20,909 nucleotides of DNA, from positions 1 through 20,909 of IMG/VR virus record IMGVR_UViG_3300037485_000558; one strand, given 5' to 3'. The translations under genes and the position numbers were made by a program. Source of the stretch: a virus. Below the pieces are notes generated by a model. That model worked only from the letters and a program-made list of their open reading frames with translations. It had not been told where the DNA came from and did no database searches. Within the stretch, counting starts at the first letter, position 1, and each line of letters starts with the position of its first letter. Positions 6,465 to 14,378 of the stretch are shown here, in pieces.

Positions 6465-6705
6465 TTTCGCCTCCTCCCTTCTTGTAGTTTCCTATGTACT
6501 TGAACAGTCCTATAAAGTCGAATGTGTTGTTGATGAATCCACCGGCTACAAGTAGAATGATTCCGAATACTGCTTTCTCTTGTGTAATCTTATCGAGATA
6601 CCATAGCACCAACGTGCCGAGTATCGCAAGCGAACCGAATGTTTCTTTCCAGTTCTTGCCAATGGCAATAAGTACACGCAGCCATCTAGGGTAGTCAGGA
6701 TTCAT
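6451..6705 (-). CDS. Holin candidate, two TM helices
   Basis: An 84-residue protein with hydrophobic helices at about 23-38 (FGSLAILGTLVLWYL) and 45-68 (AVFGIILLVAGGFINNTFDF), a short turn between them, and a charged, Gly-rich C-terminus (NYKKGGGENEPA). Small size, two helices and a hydrophilic tail fit class II holins, which hold the timing of lysis and let a signal-less endolysin cross the inner membrane. The endolysin encoded at 8740-9165 lacks any signal or SAR segment and so needs such a protein. Holins share little sequence, so this is a topology and context call. One 27-bp repeat copy lies 10 bp upstream. Confidence 0.62.
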   Translation of the reverse strand: MNPDYPRWLRVLIAIGKNWKETFGSLAILGTLVLWYLDKITQEKAVFGIILLVAGGFINNTFDFIGLFKYIGNYKKGGGENEPA

Positions 6706-6714
6706 TAAACACTT

Positions 6715-6741
6715 TTACGGCGGCTAAGGTAGGAGGTTACG
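6715..6741. repeat. Direct repeat, left copy, flanking the methyltransferase
   Basis: A 27-bp element matching 7783-7809 with 4 mismatches; the inner 16 bp (6726-6741) are identical to 7794-7809. The left copy overlaps the last codons of the methyltransferase gene and sits just upstream of the holin start. The right copy sits just upstream of the methyltransferase start. Both therefore occupy leader positions. Confidence 0.85.
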
Positions 6742-7780
6742 TTGGGATAAAAGAGAAAATATGCTCTATGATTGGCAAAGTCCAACCATCACCTAGTAAT
6801 GAAGCTGCTTTATTTCGTGAAAGTATATCGCAGTAATTGTCAGGAAAACCCTGTAACCTGCAAAGTTCAATTTTGTTTAACAATCTAACACCATCTTCTT
6901 TTAATGCAAATAATGGCTCATTTCCTTGTAGTAAGCATGGAGATTTACCTTTAGTAACTCTACCCCTACGTGTTTTTGAAGTGGGGAATGAAAGGTTTAA
7001 ACAATCATTTTTTGTAATAACATCATAACCCTTTAAGGTATTTGCTTTTACTCTTAACTCATTATTTTCAATATATACTATTGGACACATCCCCATAGAA
7101 TCCCTTGATTTTAAATATTTTTGAGAATCATTTGATTGCTCATCTTTATATGAATTTTTATATCCATAACCCTCTAAAATTGCAGTACTTTTATCCCTAT
7201 CAGTATATCCGTCAGTCAAAATATCTTTAAACATTATCTTTCTATCTTTTGGCTGTGGTATATCAGTAACTAAATCGCCAAACATTCCCTCTTGTCGAGT
7301 TTTAATGTTAGTCCAATAGTACCTATCTCGCAATTGGGCGGTAACTAAACTACTATTTATACGCACTGGGTAAACTCCCATTGCTCTACTCATTATGCCA
7401 ATATCAAGTAGTGAAGCCGAACCTACGTTTTCTTGAAAGAAATAAACATTAGGATTGAGGCTTTTAACGTGCTGAAGTATCTCAATAAATACCCAAAACA
7501 AACTAGATTTTTTGCCATTTATTCCTTTGCGCTTTCCTGCAATAGATAAATCTTGACAAGGCGAACCGCTCAAAATGAAATTAATGCTTTTCCAATCAAT
7601 ATCCCAATCTTTCCATTTGGTAACATCACCTAATTGAATTGTGTCAGGAAAGTGGTATTGAGTTAATTCAATCGCATAAGGCTTTAACTCACTTGAATAG
7701 TATTTATCAACTTTAATACCGATATTTTCTAAGGCTTGTCTGCCCGTGTTCATCCCGTTGAATAGAGATAGTACATTCAT
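6737..7780 (-). CDS. DNA cytosine-5 methyltransferase, DNMT3-like
   Basis: A 347-residue protein with all the key C5-methyltransferase motifs: I (LSLFNGMNTG, SAM binding), IV with catalytic Cys75 (SGSPCQDLSIAGKRKG), VI (QENVG, E117), VIII (QLRDRYYWTNI), IX (LCRLQGFPDNYC) and X (ASLLGDGWTLPII). The F-x-G-x-x-TG form of motif I and the short length resemble the DNMT3-like group found in phages. It would methylate cytosines in a specific site, probably to protect phage DNA from host restriction. No cognate restriction gene is present. The gene is clearly more AT-rich than its neighbours and is bracketed by direct repeats, both signs of recent gain. Target specificity cannot be read from sequence. 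Confidence 0.92.
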   Translation of the reverse strand: MNVLSLFNGMNTGRQALENIGIKVDKYYSSELKPYAIELTQYHFPDTIQLGDVTKWKDWDIDWKSINFILSGSPCQDLSIAGKRKGINGKKSSLFWVFIEILQHVKSLNPNVYFFQENVGSASLLDIGIMSRAMGVYPVRINSSLVTAQLRDRYYWTNIKTRQEGMFGDLVTDIPQPKDRKIMFKDILTDGYTDRDKSTAILEGYGYKNSYKDEQSNDSQKYLKSRDSMGMCPIVYIENNELRVKANTLKGYDVITKNDCLNLSFPTSKTRRGRVTKGKSPCLLQGNEPLFALKEDGVRLLNKIELCRLQGFPDNYCDILSRNKAASLLGDGWTLPIIEHIFSFIPT

Positions 7781-7782
7781 AA

Positions 7783-7809
7783 TTACGAGAGCGAAGGTAG
7801 GAGGTTACG
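7783..7809. repeat. Direct repeat, right copy, upstream of the methyltransferase
   Basis: Partner of 6715-6741 (23 of 27 bases identical, the inner 16 fully so). On the minus strand it begins about 3 bp before the methyltransferase ATG. It contains TACCTTCG, one mismatch from TANNTTTG, with TTG 19 bp upstream, so it may also carry a promoter -7 element. Confidence 0.85.
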
Positions 7810-7862
7810 GTGTTCTTTCAATTCCATTAGCGCAGGTTTGTTGCGAGTTCATGGGATAAAAC

Positions 7863-7920
7863 AAAAAACCCCTTCCAGTTGCAGCCAGTCGGGGATGAAT
7901 TTCGTTTGTATCGCTGCAAC
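7863..7920 (-). terminator. Probable terminator between secreted protein and methyltransferase
   Basis: On the minus strand an 8-bp perfect inverted repeat (GTTGCAGC, 7920-7913, with GCTGCAAC, 7885-7878) encloses a possible second stem CCCC/GGGG (7894-7891 with 7872-7869), followed by TTTTTT-G-TTTT. The two stems are partly exclusive, so the exact terminator hairpin is uncertain, but the U-tract after GGGG is convincing. The surrounding 7781-7941 holds no other gene that I can support. Confidence 0.55.
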
Positions 7921-7941
7921 AATACTTGGCAAACTTAATAA

Positions 7942-8709
7942 TTATTTTGAACTTCCAACGTAGTACATGAATTTATTATCATTAACCCTTCGCCCAAGCA
8001 AATCAAATCCACTCCCGTCATTAGATGGATAAGGAACATCACAGAACACAATCGGGCTAACGTGAATGCCGCCGTTGAGGTCGTACTCACGAACAGCGAA
8101 GTAATTCATACCACCGCGATTAAAGGGAATGCAGACGTTGTAATGGCTCTCAGTTGACTTGGTTTCTACTTCGGGCAACACCTTAACAAGTGAAGTCCAA
8201 CTGACAGCATCGGTTGAGGTGATGATATCGTACTTCATCGTTCCTGAATTAGAGCAAGTAGAGAATCGTATCTTTAGATTGCCCTCGCTATGATACGCAT
8301 AGATGCCACACCAATCAACCGCCAATCCTCCTGCTAGAATTGTATAAGGGCAAAAGTTATCAATGAGTTGCGCTTGGATGGTGTAGCAAACATTAATCGT
8401 GTCATTCCCTGCTTGTATGAGCGTTCCGTTCTCAATGAATATACATTGCTTGTTGTACTGCTTAACGGCTGTTACGAATGCTGGTTGACCGCTTGGGGAT
8501 GAGTAACTAAACGCTGCTATCTGCCCTTGATTAGTTCGTGCTACTTTCACGCAAATGGTCGTATCACGAATGGATCCCGAAACACATTGATTAGCGAAGT
8601 ACAGCCCGAAGAAAGAAGGGAGCGCAAGATACGACTGAGCGAATCTATCCGTTGAGCATTGCCCTGCAACCTGAGTAGACAACAATAAAAAAAGCATGAG
8701 TGTTTTCAT
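7942..8709 (-). CDS. Secreted Cys-rich protein with Fn3-like domain and T9SS-like tail
   Basis: A 255-residue protein. A signal peptide (residues 1-16, MKTLMLFLLLSTQVAG) is followed by Gln, typical of Bacteroidota exported proteins. Residues about 30-140 are Cys-rich and unrecognised. Residues about 143-223 match the Fn3-like pattern common in Bacteroidota surface proteins: DIITSTDAVSWTSLVKV and NYFAVREYDLNGGIHVSPIV. The final 22 residues (GFDLLGRRVNDNKFMYYVG) resemble the type A C-terminal sorting signal of the type IX secretion system, in a short form. It lies directly after the endolysin and ahead of a terminator. It may be a host-derived exported protein made late in infection; its role is unknown. 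Confidence 0.68.
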   Translation of the reverse strand: MKTLMLFLLLSTQVAGQCSTDRFAQSYLALPSFFGLYFANQCVSGSIRDTTICVKVARTNQGQIAAFSYSSPSGQPAFVTAVKQYNKQCIFIENGTLIQAGNDTINVCYTIQAQLIDNFCPYTILAGGLAVDWCGIYAYHSEGNLKIRFSTCSNSGTMKYDIITSTDAVSWTSLVKVLPEVETKSTESHYNVCIPFNRGGMNYFAVREYDLNGGIHVSPIVFCDVPYPSNDGSGFDLLGRRVNDNKFMYYVGSSK

Positions 8710-8739
8710 GCTTTGTGATACGTGAGAATTGCTAGGTTG

Positions 8740-9165
8740 TTACTTCATAAACAGATTGTATTCTGCTTTTCTTCTTCGTACTAATCCTTTCAAAGTCATA
8801 CCATCGGCTTGAACGTAGCGAGTAGTCCACCAATCCTTAACGTCCTTACCTTCATTAATCAGTTTGAACAAAGTATCACTACCGCCTGTATTGAACGTGT
8901 GAGAAACGAGCGCATCAAATTGGTTTTGATTGAGTAGGACTTTGACCTTCTTCTTAACGATAGCCTCAAAACTAACAAGTATGTTCTTCAACAATTCATC
9001 CGCTTGTTCTTGGTTAACAGTATCGCCCATCTTCACCTTAGTTCCGTTGGCATAGAAGGTATTTCCATAGCCAATAGTAGCTTTCTTAGCAGGACATAGG
9101 TAAGCTGATAGGCTGCATCCTTCAAACTCTTTAATCAACGCAACCCCGATAGGTGAGGTGGTCAT
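8740..9165 (-). CDS. Endolysin, GH24 (T4/P22-type) lysozyme
   Basis: A 141-residue glycoside hydrolase family 24 muramidase. The catalytic triad is complete with the standard spacing: E15 in EFEG, C24 (E-x8-C, the P1/P22-like variant of Asp), T30 (C-x5-T) followed by IGYGNT. Later family features include NQNQFDALVSHTFNTGG and GLVRRRKAEYNLF at the C-terminus. It cuts the MurNAc-GlcNAc bonds of peptidoglycan for lysis. No signal peptide or SAR segment is present, so export depends on a holin. Its start overlaps the previous stop as TAATG (9167-9163). Confidence 0.93.
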   Translation of the reverse strand: MTTSPIGVALIKEFEGCSLSAYLCPAKKATIGYGNTFYANGTKVKMGDTVNQEQADELLKNILVSFEAIVKKKVKVLLNQNQFDALVSHTFNTGGSDTLFKLINEGKDVKDWWTTRYVQADGMTLKGLVRRRKAEYNLFMK

Positions 9166-9677
9166 TATAAGATTGAATAGATGCGTTGAACTGTAAACTC
9201 TGCTGTGATTGCAGTTCCGTTCATGGTTACTGCAACAACTCCATACTTCTGACTAGCAACAGCACCAACATTCACGGTGTCAAATTCTGAAATGGGACTT
9301 ACTGCTGACCAGAATGGAATTATATCACGAGTTGATGCAAAGTTAGTTGCAGGTAAAATGGCACAAGAAAGATTAAATTCTTCATAAGATTGCCCCGTGT
9401 CCATTTCGACTGAAAAGCGGCAAATGTCAGTAACAATATTACCTACCTGAGTGTATCGGCTTGTGCCAACTACTGTAATCGTAGCCGCACCTGATTGGTT
9501 TGTTATGCTTGGTGTCCATGTGCCGTTAGTTGGAATGCCCAATAAATCAACATCAATATTCTTTGTTGTTCCCGTTGGTGCTTCTGACGTATCAGAAACG
9601 TCAACGATTACTAACTTATCACCGCTTACGGGTGCGGTTAATAATTCGGGTAGTGCGGTAATCTTTACTCCTGCCAT
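9165..9677 (-). CDS. Small fibre-associated virion protein
   Basis: A 170-residue protein. The N-terminus MAGVKITALPELLTAPVSGD, with LVIVDVSDT soon after, is the short adaptor pattern seen at the start of many phage tail-fibre proteins (ITALPx-x-x-D-x-x-x-V). The rest is a beta-rich body (ATITVVGTSRYTQVGNIVTD; TAEFTVQRIYSIL) similar to the small tip or receptor-binding domains common in Bacteroidota phages. It lies between the large fibre gene cluster and the endolysin. It is probably a fibre tip or accessory spike; the binding target is unknown. Confidence 0.65.
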   Translation of the reverse strand: MAGVKITALPELLTAPVSGDKLVIVDVSDTSEAPTGTTKNIDVDLLGIPTNGTWTPSITNQSGAATITVVGTSRYTQVGNIVTDICRFSVEMDTGQSYEEFNLSCAILPATNFASTRDIIPFWSAVSPISEFDTVNVGAVASQKYGVVAVTMNGTAITAEFTVQRIYSIL

Positions 9678-9679
9678 GA

Positions 9680-9889
9680 TTAGTTTGTTTTTAATGTGTT
9701 TAGTTTATCGGCGAACAGTTCAACCGATTCAAATGATTCGTTGTTAATTGTCGTATCGCTAGGCGTGATTCCTAAGACCATTCCCCCTACTGTGATGTGG
9801 ACGAAGTTATCATCTACAATCTCAACGGCATCGAAATAGCCTTCAAATCCATTAACCTTTAAGATGTTATTTTCAAATTCTATATTCAT
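9680..9889 (-). CDS. Small 69-aa fibre-linked protein
   Basis: The start overlaps the large fibre stop as TAATG (9891-9887), so it is translationally coupled to the fibre. The protein is acidic and beta-like (FEGYFDAVEIVDDNFVHITV) and ends in a helix (ESVELFADKLNTLK). It has no recognisable family. A fibre chaperone or a small fibre-associated structural protein would fit the context. No Cys. Confidence 0.65.
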   Translation of the reverse strand: MNIEFENNILKVNGFEGYFDAVEIVDDNFVHITVGGMVLGITPSDTTINNESFESVELFADKLNTLKTN

Positions 9890-12699
9890 TATGTTTTGAT
9901 TATTCGATAGTAAGAAATTGCCGTTGAGTCTGTACCTCCTGTATTCTGAACGCAGAAAACGAAATACTTATCTACTGCCCAATTTATGTTATAGTTGGTC
10001 AGTACATTAACTCCAATGTCGGTCAACAGAACAGTCGTTGCCGTTGGCAATTCTGTTACAGTTGATGACTTGATGTTAAGCCTTCTCTCCATCCTTGTGC
10101 CTGATTGCACATTCGCCGCTAAGTAGGTTGCAATCAGTTGAGGCGAACCAGTTAAGTCAGCCGTTCCGTTCACGTATACACGATACACCACAGTACCACC
10201 CGTACCTGTCTTGTTCACAGTTCCCCAATCAAGTTGAATAATATCATTTCCGAAAGTTCCAGCAGGAATCAACTGAGTTTTAGAAACCGTGTTCGTGTTA
10301 GTCGATGAAGCAGTTCCCGTAGTGGTATCTTTGAATACCGTCAAGGCTGGAATAGTCCATGAGCGGTCAGCCGATAAGTCCTGCGCCGTTCCGTTGATTG
10401 TAATTGTTCGTGCATTGGTAACGGGAGTAAATCCTAGTGCATTTTGCTTACCATCAAACGCACTCCAATCAGCTGAACTTAACGCCCCTCTGTTGGCAGC
10501 ACTTGCTGTTGGTAGGTTGAAGGTGTGCGTATCAGCAACGGATGAGATAGCGAAGTCTGTTCCACTTGTTCCTACTGCAAGGAGTTGAGTCTGCGCAGTC
10601 AGTCCATTAAGCGAAGTTAAGCCAGTGGAGAAAGTTGTAATTATCTGACTCAAGTGATTATCCTCAGTGTGCATTGTAATTGTGCGCCCACTATGAATGA
10701 CATAAAAGCGCACAGCAAGCCTATCTGTTGCAACAAGTGTTGTCTGTGGTACTGCTAATGCAGTCAGATATAAATCAATTGCAGTGCCTCCTGTAATGTT
10801 TTCGGGATTAGTGGAGTTTGATGCAATCAATGTCAATGTTGCCCCATCCCACTTGTAAAGTTCAATGTAGAATCTTGGACTGCCTCCGCTGCTAGATGCG
10901 CTGAAGTAAGTTTCAAAAGTCCAATTACCTGCCGGTATTGATAATTGATTTGGGTCATTGGCATCGGTGATGAATGACTGAATATATCCATCTGCATTGA
11001 TTGTGAAATCCGTACCTGATCCAATGACTGGCACTTTATTAATCTCACGCATTGCCACGCCGCCAAATGTACCTTGACTCACCGAGCCGTTGAGGTAATA
11101 GCTAACTGATGCTCCGCCTCCGCTTGATGTCGGAAAGTTTGCAAGCTGCCCATCACCTCTGATGTATTGAGAAGCGACACCAGCAGCTGTCACAGCCAAT
11201 GTTCCACTCGTTGTCACTGGGTTACCACTAACGGAGAATGCGGCAGGCATTGATAGGTCGACACTTGTGACAGTACCTGTTGGCAAAGTCGGGAATGGCG
11301 TTGGTGTTCCAGTGCCATCGAGATAGTCGGAATTAGTTCCCGTTGGCACATCGAACTTGCCATCGAAGGTGTTCCAATCGGCAGAGGTAAGGTATCCATC
11401 ATCGACAGAGCTTGCAGGCTGTATCGATATGTCGGGAGTTGCTCCTCCACTTGATGACAATGGGCTTGTTGCGGTCACCGAAGTAACTCCTCCAACTGAA
11501 ACAACCGCCCAAACTGCTGCGCCGATTGTAGCATCACTGCATTCATACACAGTACCATCATCTAGACTCCATCGAGAACCATTTACAAAGCCCTTAGTTG
11601 AATCATCTGTCGGTTGAGGTACGAAGGTAAAATTGTGAGTAACATCACGAATTGTGAAGCCGTCTTGCTCCATGTAGTACAATCGCCCTGCTTCCCATTT
11701 TAACTCGTAGCTAATTGAGCAAATCTGCGCCGTTCCTTTTGCTCCTCCGTTGCCTGCATCGGTTGTTCCCTTGCGAATAAAAGCACCATTGTCAAATGAT
11801 AGCCCTGCATTTGCAATGAAGCCAATGTCGTTAGTTGTGCTATTTCCTAAGTCGGTAACCTCTTGCAATGTTCCTACTCCACCACTTCCTCCTCCCGGTA
11901 TATTTACCTCAACTACTCCTGCCGATGTCAGCGTTGCTGTTGCCCCTGCACCCGTAAAGTTCAAGGTGGTAGTGTTGGCACTTACCGTTGTGCCTTCTTC
12001 CTTCGTTATTAGCGGAGTGCCACCACCGCCACCGATTGCAACCAACGGGTCTGCTACCGTTCCGTTTCCTGTGATTGTAACACCATCAACAGCTACTTCA
12101 GTAAGGCACGGTGTGCATGGTTCGTAGTTAGGAGGAAGCGGTATCTCACCCGTTTGGCAAGTATCGTAGCACCCATCATCAGCACTACTCACTATCTGAA
12201 CATCGATGTCAATACTCACACAAGCCCACTCGTAGTTCTGAGTCAATGACTTAATTTCGTTGGCATAGCCGTTAGGTATCACCTCGTAAGACGTTACCCC
12301 GATGGAAGCCTTGAAGCCGAAGTCCATCCCTGATGTCAGCTTGTACACCCGTGAGGCAATCCAATCTTGAGCATCTTCTGAGTCGCATGGTAAGTGTGAC
12401 TTGCGGACAATAGCGTAAGCCGTCAGAGGGAAGGTAGTCTGATACATCTTCTTGCATCCTGACACTTTCAAAGAGTCAATGATGTTGATGTTAACCTTAC
12501 CCCTTTTTGCCCAAAAGATTGTTCCTTGCTTGGCATCGAAGTTCGTCACTACCTCACCCTGCCCATCACCGATGTAGTGAATCCATGCCTTGTCGTTTCC
12601 GTTGGCGTTAAGTTCACATAGTCCGAACTGCTTATCGAAGATATTAGCAACACCAATGCGTTGATTTAAACGTCTTATTATCTCAGATAGTAGATTCAT
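9889..12699 (-). CDS. Large tail fibre / receptor-binding protein
   Basis: A 936-residue protein. Residues 1 to about 185 form a distinct, Cys-containing N-terminal domain that probably attaches to the virion, ending in a CYDTC/CTPC cluster. Gly-rich linkers (GGGGGTP near 228, GGGSGG near 272) lead into long Thr/Ser/Gly/Asn-rich beta repeats typical of trimeric fibres. The motif SADWNTFDGK near 440 recurs as SADWSAFDGK near 745, preceded each time by a Gly-x-Leu. Phrases such as GTVTSVDLSMPAAF and SLNGLTAQTQLL are fibre-like. It probably mediates host recognition. The codon-level repeats make this gene a likely recombination hotspot. Starts with an ATGA overlap (12699-12696). Confidence 0.82.
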   Translation of the reverse strand: MNLLSEIIRRLNQRIGVANIFDKQFGLCELNANGNDKAWIHYIGDGQGEVVTNFDAKQGTIFWAKRGKVNINIIDSLKVSGCKKMYQTTFPLTAYAIVRKSHLPCDSEDAQDWIASRVYKLTSGMDFGFKASIGVTSYEVIPNGYANEIKSLTQNYEWACVSIDIDVQIVSSADDGCYDTCQTGEIPLPPNYEPCTPCLTEVAVDGVTITGNGTVADPLVAIGGGGGTPLITKEEGTTVSANTTTLNFTGAGATATLTSAGVVEVNIPGGGSGGVGTLQEVTDLGNSTTNDIGFIANAGLSFDNGAFIRKGTTDAGNGGAKGTAQICSISYELKWEAGRLYYMEQDGFTIRDVTHNFTFVPQPTDDSTKGFVNGSRWSLDDGTVYECSDATIGAAVWAVVSVGGVTSVTATSPLSSSGGATPDISIQPASSVDDGYLTSADWNTFDGKFDVPTGTNSDYLDGTGTPTPFPTLPTGTVTSVDLSMPAAFSVSGNPVTTSGTLAVTAAGVASQYIRGDGQLANFPTSSGGGASVSYYLNGSVSQGTFGGVAMREINKVPVIGSGTDFTINADGYIQSFITDANDPNQLSIPAGNWTFETYFSASSSGGSPRFYIELYKWDGATLTLIASNSTNPENITGGTAIDLYLTALAVPQTTLVATDRLAVRFYVIHSGRTITMHTEDNHLSQIITTFSTGLTSLNGLTAQTQLLAVGTSGTDFAISSVADTHTFNLPTASAANRGALSSADWSAFDGKQNALGFTPVTNARTITINGTAQDLSADRSWTIPALTVFKDTTTGTASSTNTNTVSKTQLIPAGTFGNDIIQLDWGTVNKTGTGGTVVYRVYVNGTADLTGSPQLIATYLAANVQSGTRMERRLNIKSSTVTELPTATTVLLTDIGVNVLTNYNINWAVDKYFVFCVQNTGGTDSTAISYYRIIKT

Positions 12700-13244
12700 T
12701 GCAGACCTTTATTGAACGCCTCTGTGATGAACTCAGATAGCGATATTTCGAACTCGTTTATCTCTTCGTTTGTCGGTTCGAAGATAGCACCGTATTTGTT
12801 TTCCAAGCCTTCAACTTTACCAAGTTCTGAAGAGATAATAGTAATTGATGATTCAAGCCCGTTGTTCTCTATTCCACTTGTCTGAAATCCAAACTTCAAT
12901 GCTCCTGTCAACTGAAGCGGAAGCACCGCCGATGTCTGACTCTTTAACTGAGCATAGCCATTTGGGAAGTATAGTGATTGAATCGGTGTGCCTCGCTTAC
13001 CTTTCTTAAATGAAGATGGTGCGTTCTTAACCGATGATGGTGATACGTAGATAGGTTCTTTAGAATACCCGACAGTTGGTAGCTTGTCTCCTGCGGAGTT
13101 GCTCCCTCCTGTTGTACCCGTTCCGAAGATTCGCAAGAACATCAATCCCTTCAAATCTTCAACAGCACGATACAGGGGTATGAAGTTGCTTCTCCATGCC
13201 TCCGTTATCGCCTCTGACTTTTGTTCGAACTCCTTGATTGTCAT
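12696..13244 (-). CDS. Virion morphogenesis protein, HK97 gp10-like candidate
   Basis: A 182-residue protein. Helical N-terminus (IKEFEQKSEAITEAWRSNF), a Gly/Ser-rich middle with basic patch FKKGKRGTP, and a C-terminal part with the pattern ENKYGAIFEPTNEEINEFEI that is common in gp10-like and Mu-type virion-morphogenesis proteins (tail-completion or head-closure factors). It sits between the Cys-rich virion protein and the fibre, joined by ATGA overlaps on both sides (13244-13241 and 12699-12696). Exact role (neck or tail completion) is inferred. Confidence 0.62.
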   Translation of the reverse strand: MTIKEFEQKSEAITEAWRSNFIPLYRAVEDLKGLMFLRIFGTGTTGGSNSAGDKLPTVGYSKEPIYVSPSSVKNAPSSFKKGKRGTPIQSLYFPNGYAQLKSQTSAVLPLQLTGALKFGFQTSGIENNGLESSITIISSELGKVEGLENKYGAIFEPTNEEINEFEISLSEFITEAFNKGLQ

Positions 13245-14254
13245 GGTAGGGCTGTGACGTATTTCATGTTTTTGTTGCAGTCAAAGCAATGGCGGTCATC
13301 AGGTAGCCTCATGTGCTGAAGCATTGCCGATACTTCGTCCATGTATCGAGTTTCGGCAATATCACGAGCCGTACTCAATGCCTCCGGTGTTACACTTACA
13401 GCCGTGTTAACTCTCTTTGATTGACTTGCCGTTAATCCGTAGTTGTATATCTCAACAGCGGTAGCGTAAGCAAGCGGTAGAGCCATAAGCCCACCAATAG
13501 AACATAGCCACCCTTCACGATCGCAATTAACATTGTAAACAATGCTCATTCCTTGAGTGTACTTCTTAGATGTTGATGTAAGCACACTAGTCCCGTCAGT
13601 CGTTAACTCAATGCCGATAGCATCAACGAATGGACAGATGTGCGATTCCTTCAATCGTCCTCCGCAGTCAGTACAAGCACCCTTCTTTGTTATCATCTTA
13701 TACGTTGCCGCCGTTGACTCATACACGAATGCTAAGTCTAGCTTGCGCCGTTTCGCCTTGAAAGTCTTACCGATGAACTGCTCAACGCTGCCCGTAGCAT
13801 ACACGAATGTACCAACTAGCTTGAGCGTTGTCATATCGAATACCTTAACATTGACGTTGGTAGATGCCGCAGGAAGAGCGATGCTAAAGTCTGATAGATA
13901 GAGATTGAGAAACGAAGTTGAGTTAGGGTCAATCTTCAATCTTATGCCTCCATACTTTCCAGCACCAAGAGCGGCATCGGTGTTACTAGCATCAGTCAGC
14001 ACCTGACCTACTCGCTTACCATCGATAACGGTATCGGCTTTCATAGATGGCGAAAGACGAGTTAAGATATCGCCCGAAAGTTTGCGCCATGCAAACTCAC
14101 GTTTGTCGTTAAACAAGTCAACACCGCTAACATACTGGTCTGTGATAAGCTGACCTAGTAGTGTGGTGTTGATGCCTAGACTATCGATATACAGCCCCGT
14201 TGATGGCTCGGTCTGATTGCAGCCTTTTAATCCTAGAAGTGATTCGTAACACAT
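13241..14254 (-). CDS. Cys-rich virion protein of unknown family
   Basis: A 337-residue protein, first of the transcription unit downstream of the capsid terminator. It begins MCYESLLGLKGC and carries two Cys clusters: C194-x2-C197 with C207 (ACTDCGG, HICPF) plus C244 and C251, and C323-x2-C326 at the C-terminus (HCFDCNKN, preceded by His). The pattern suggests one or two structural zinc sites. The body looks beta-rich (VNVKVFDMTTLKLVGTFVYA). Position after the capsid and before the gp10-like gene suggests a head-tail connector or stopper. I do not recognise a family. Confidence 0.7.
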   Translation of the reverse strand: MCYESLLGLKGCNQTEPSTGLYIDSLGINTTLLGQLITDQYVSGVDLFNDKREFAWRKLSGDILTRLSPSMKADTVIDGKRVGQVLTDASNTDAALGAGKYGGIRLKIDPNSTSFLNLYLSDFSIALPAASTNVNVKVFDMTTLKLVGTFVYATGSVEQFIGKTFKAKRRKLDLAFVYESTAATYKMITKKGACTDCGGRLKESHICPFVDAIGIELTTDGTSVLTSTSKKYTQGMSIVYNVNCDREGWLCSIGGLMALPLAYATAVEIYNYGLTASQSKRVNTAVSVTPEALSTARDIAETRYMDEVSAMLQHMRLPDDRHCFDCNKNMKYVTALP

Positions 14255-14269
14255 AGGTCAAAGTTAAAT

Positions 14270-14297
14270 AAAAAAAGGGTGAGCAGTTAGCCCACCC
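14270..14297 (-). terminator. Intrinsic terminator downstream of capsid gene
   Basis: On the minus strand an 8-bp stem GGGTGGGC/GCTCACCC (one G-U pair; 14297-14290 with 14284-14277) with a 5-nt loop, followed by TTTTTTT. It is a strong terminator that limits readthrough from the highly expressed capsid gene into the connector and fibre genes. Confidence 0.88.
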
Positions 14298-14303
14298 CTA
14301 TTC

Positions 14304-14378
14304 CTATACAAGTAGGTTAGTGTTATTCTCCGTGGTCAAATCGCTATCGTCTTCCGTTAGCAGATTCAACTCGGTTAT
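14304..14378 (-). other. In-frame open stretch after the capsid stop codon
   Basis: Immediately after the capsid TGA (14381-14379) the same frame stays open for 24 codons (ITELNLLTEDDSDLTTENN..., ending LLV) and stops at TAG 14306-14304, 6 bp before the terminator stem. The stretch reads like real protein. It has no ATG; the only possible starts are ATA or TTG. It may be a readthrough extension, a tiny gene or a relic. Confidence 0.35.

Noticed and set aside
6737-7780. Restriction-modification system around the methyltransferase
   Set aside because: No restriction endonuclease gene lies next to it; the two nucleases in the window are far away and sit in the recombination operon.
7781-7855. 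Tiny frame MNSQQTCANG... upstream of the methyltransferase
   Set aside because: Only 15 codons, not coupled to the next gene, and located between terminator and promoter-like repeat.
11750-12127. 125-codon plus-strand open frame
   Set aside because: Pro/Val/Ser-rich sequence that is the complement of the Gly/Thr-rich fibre repeats; low-complexity shadow.
13557-13901. 114-codon plus-strand open frame
   Set aside because: Lies wholly inside the Cys-rich virion gene and has no promoter or neighbours on that strand.
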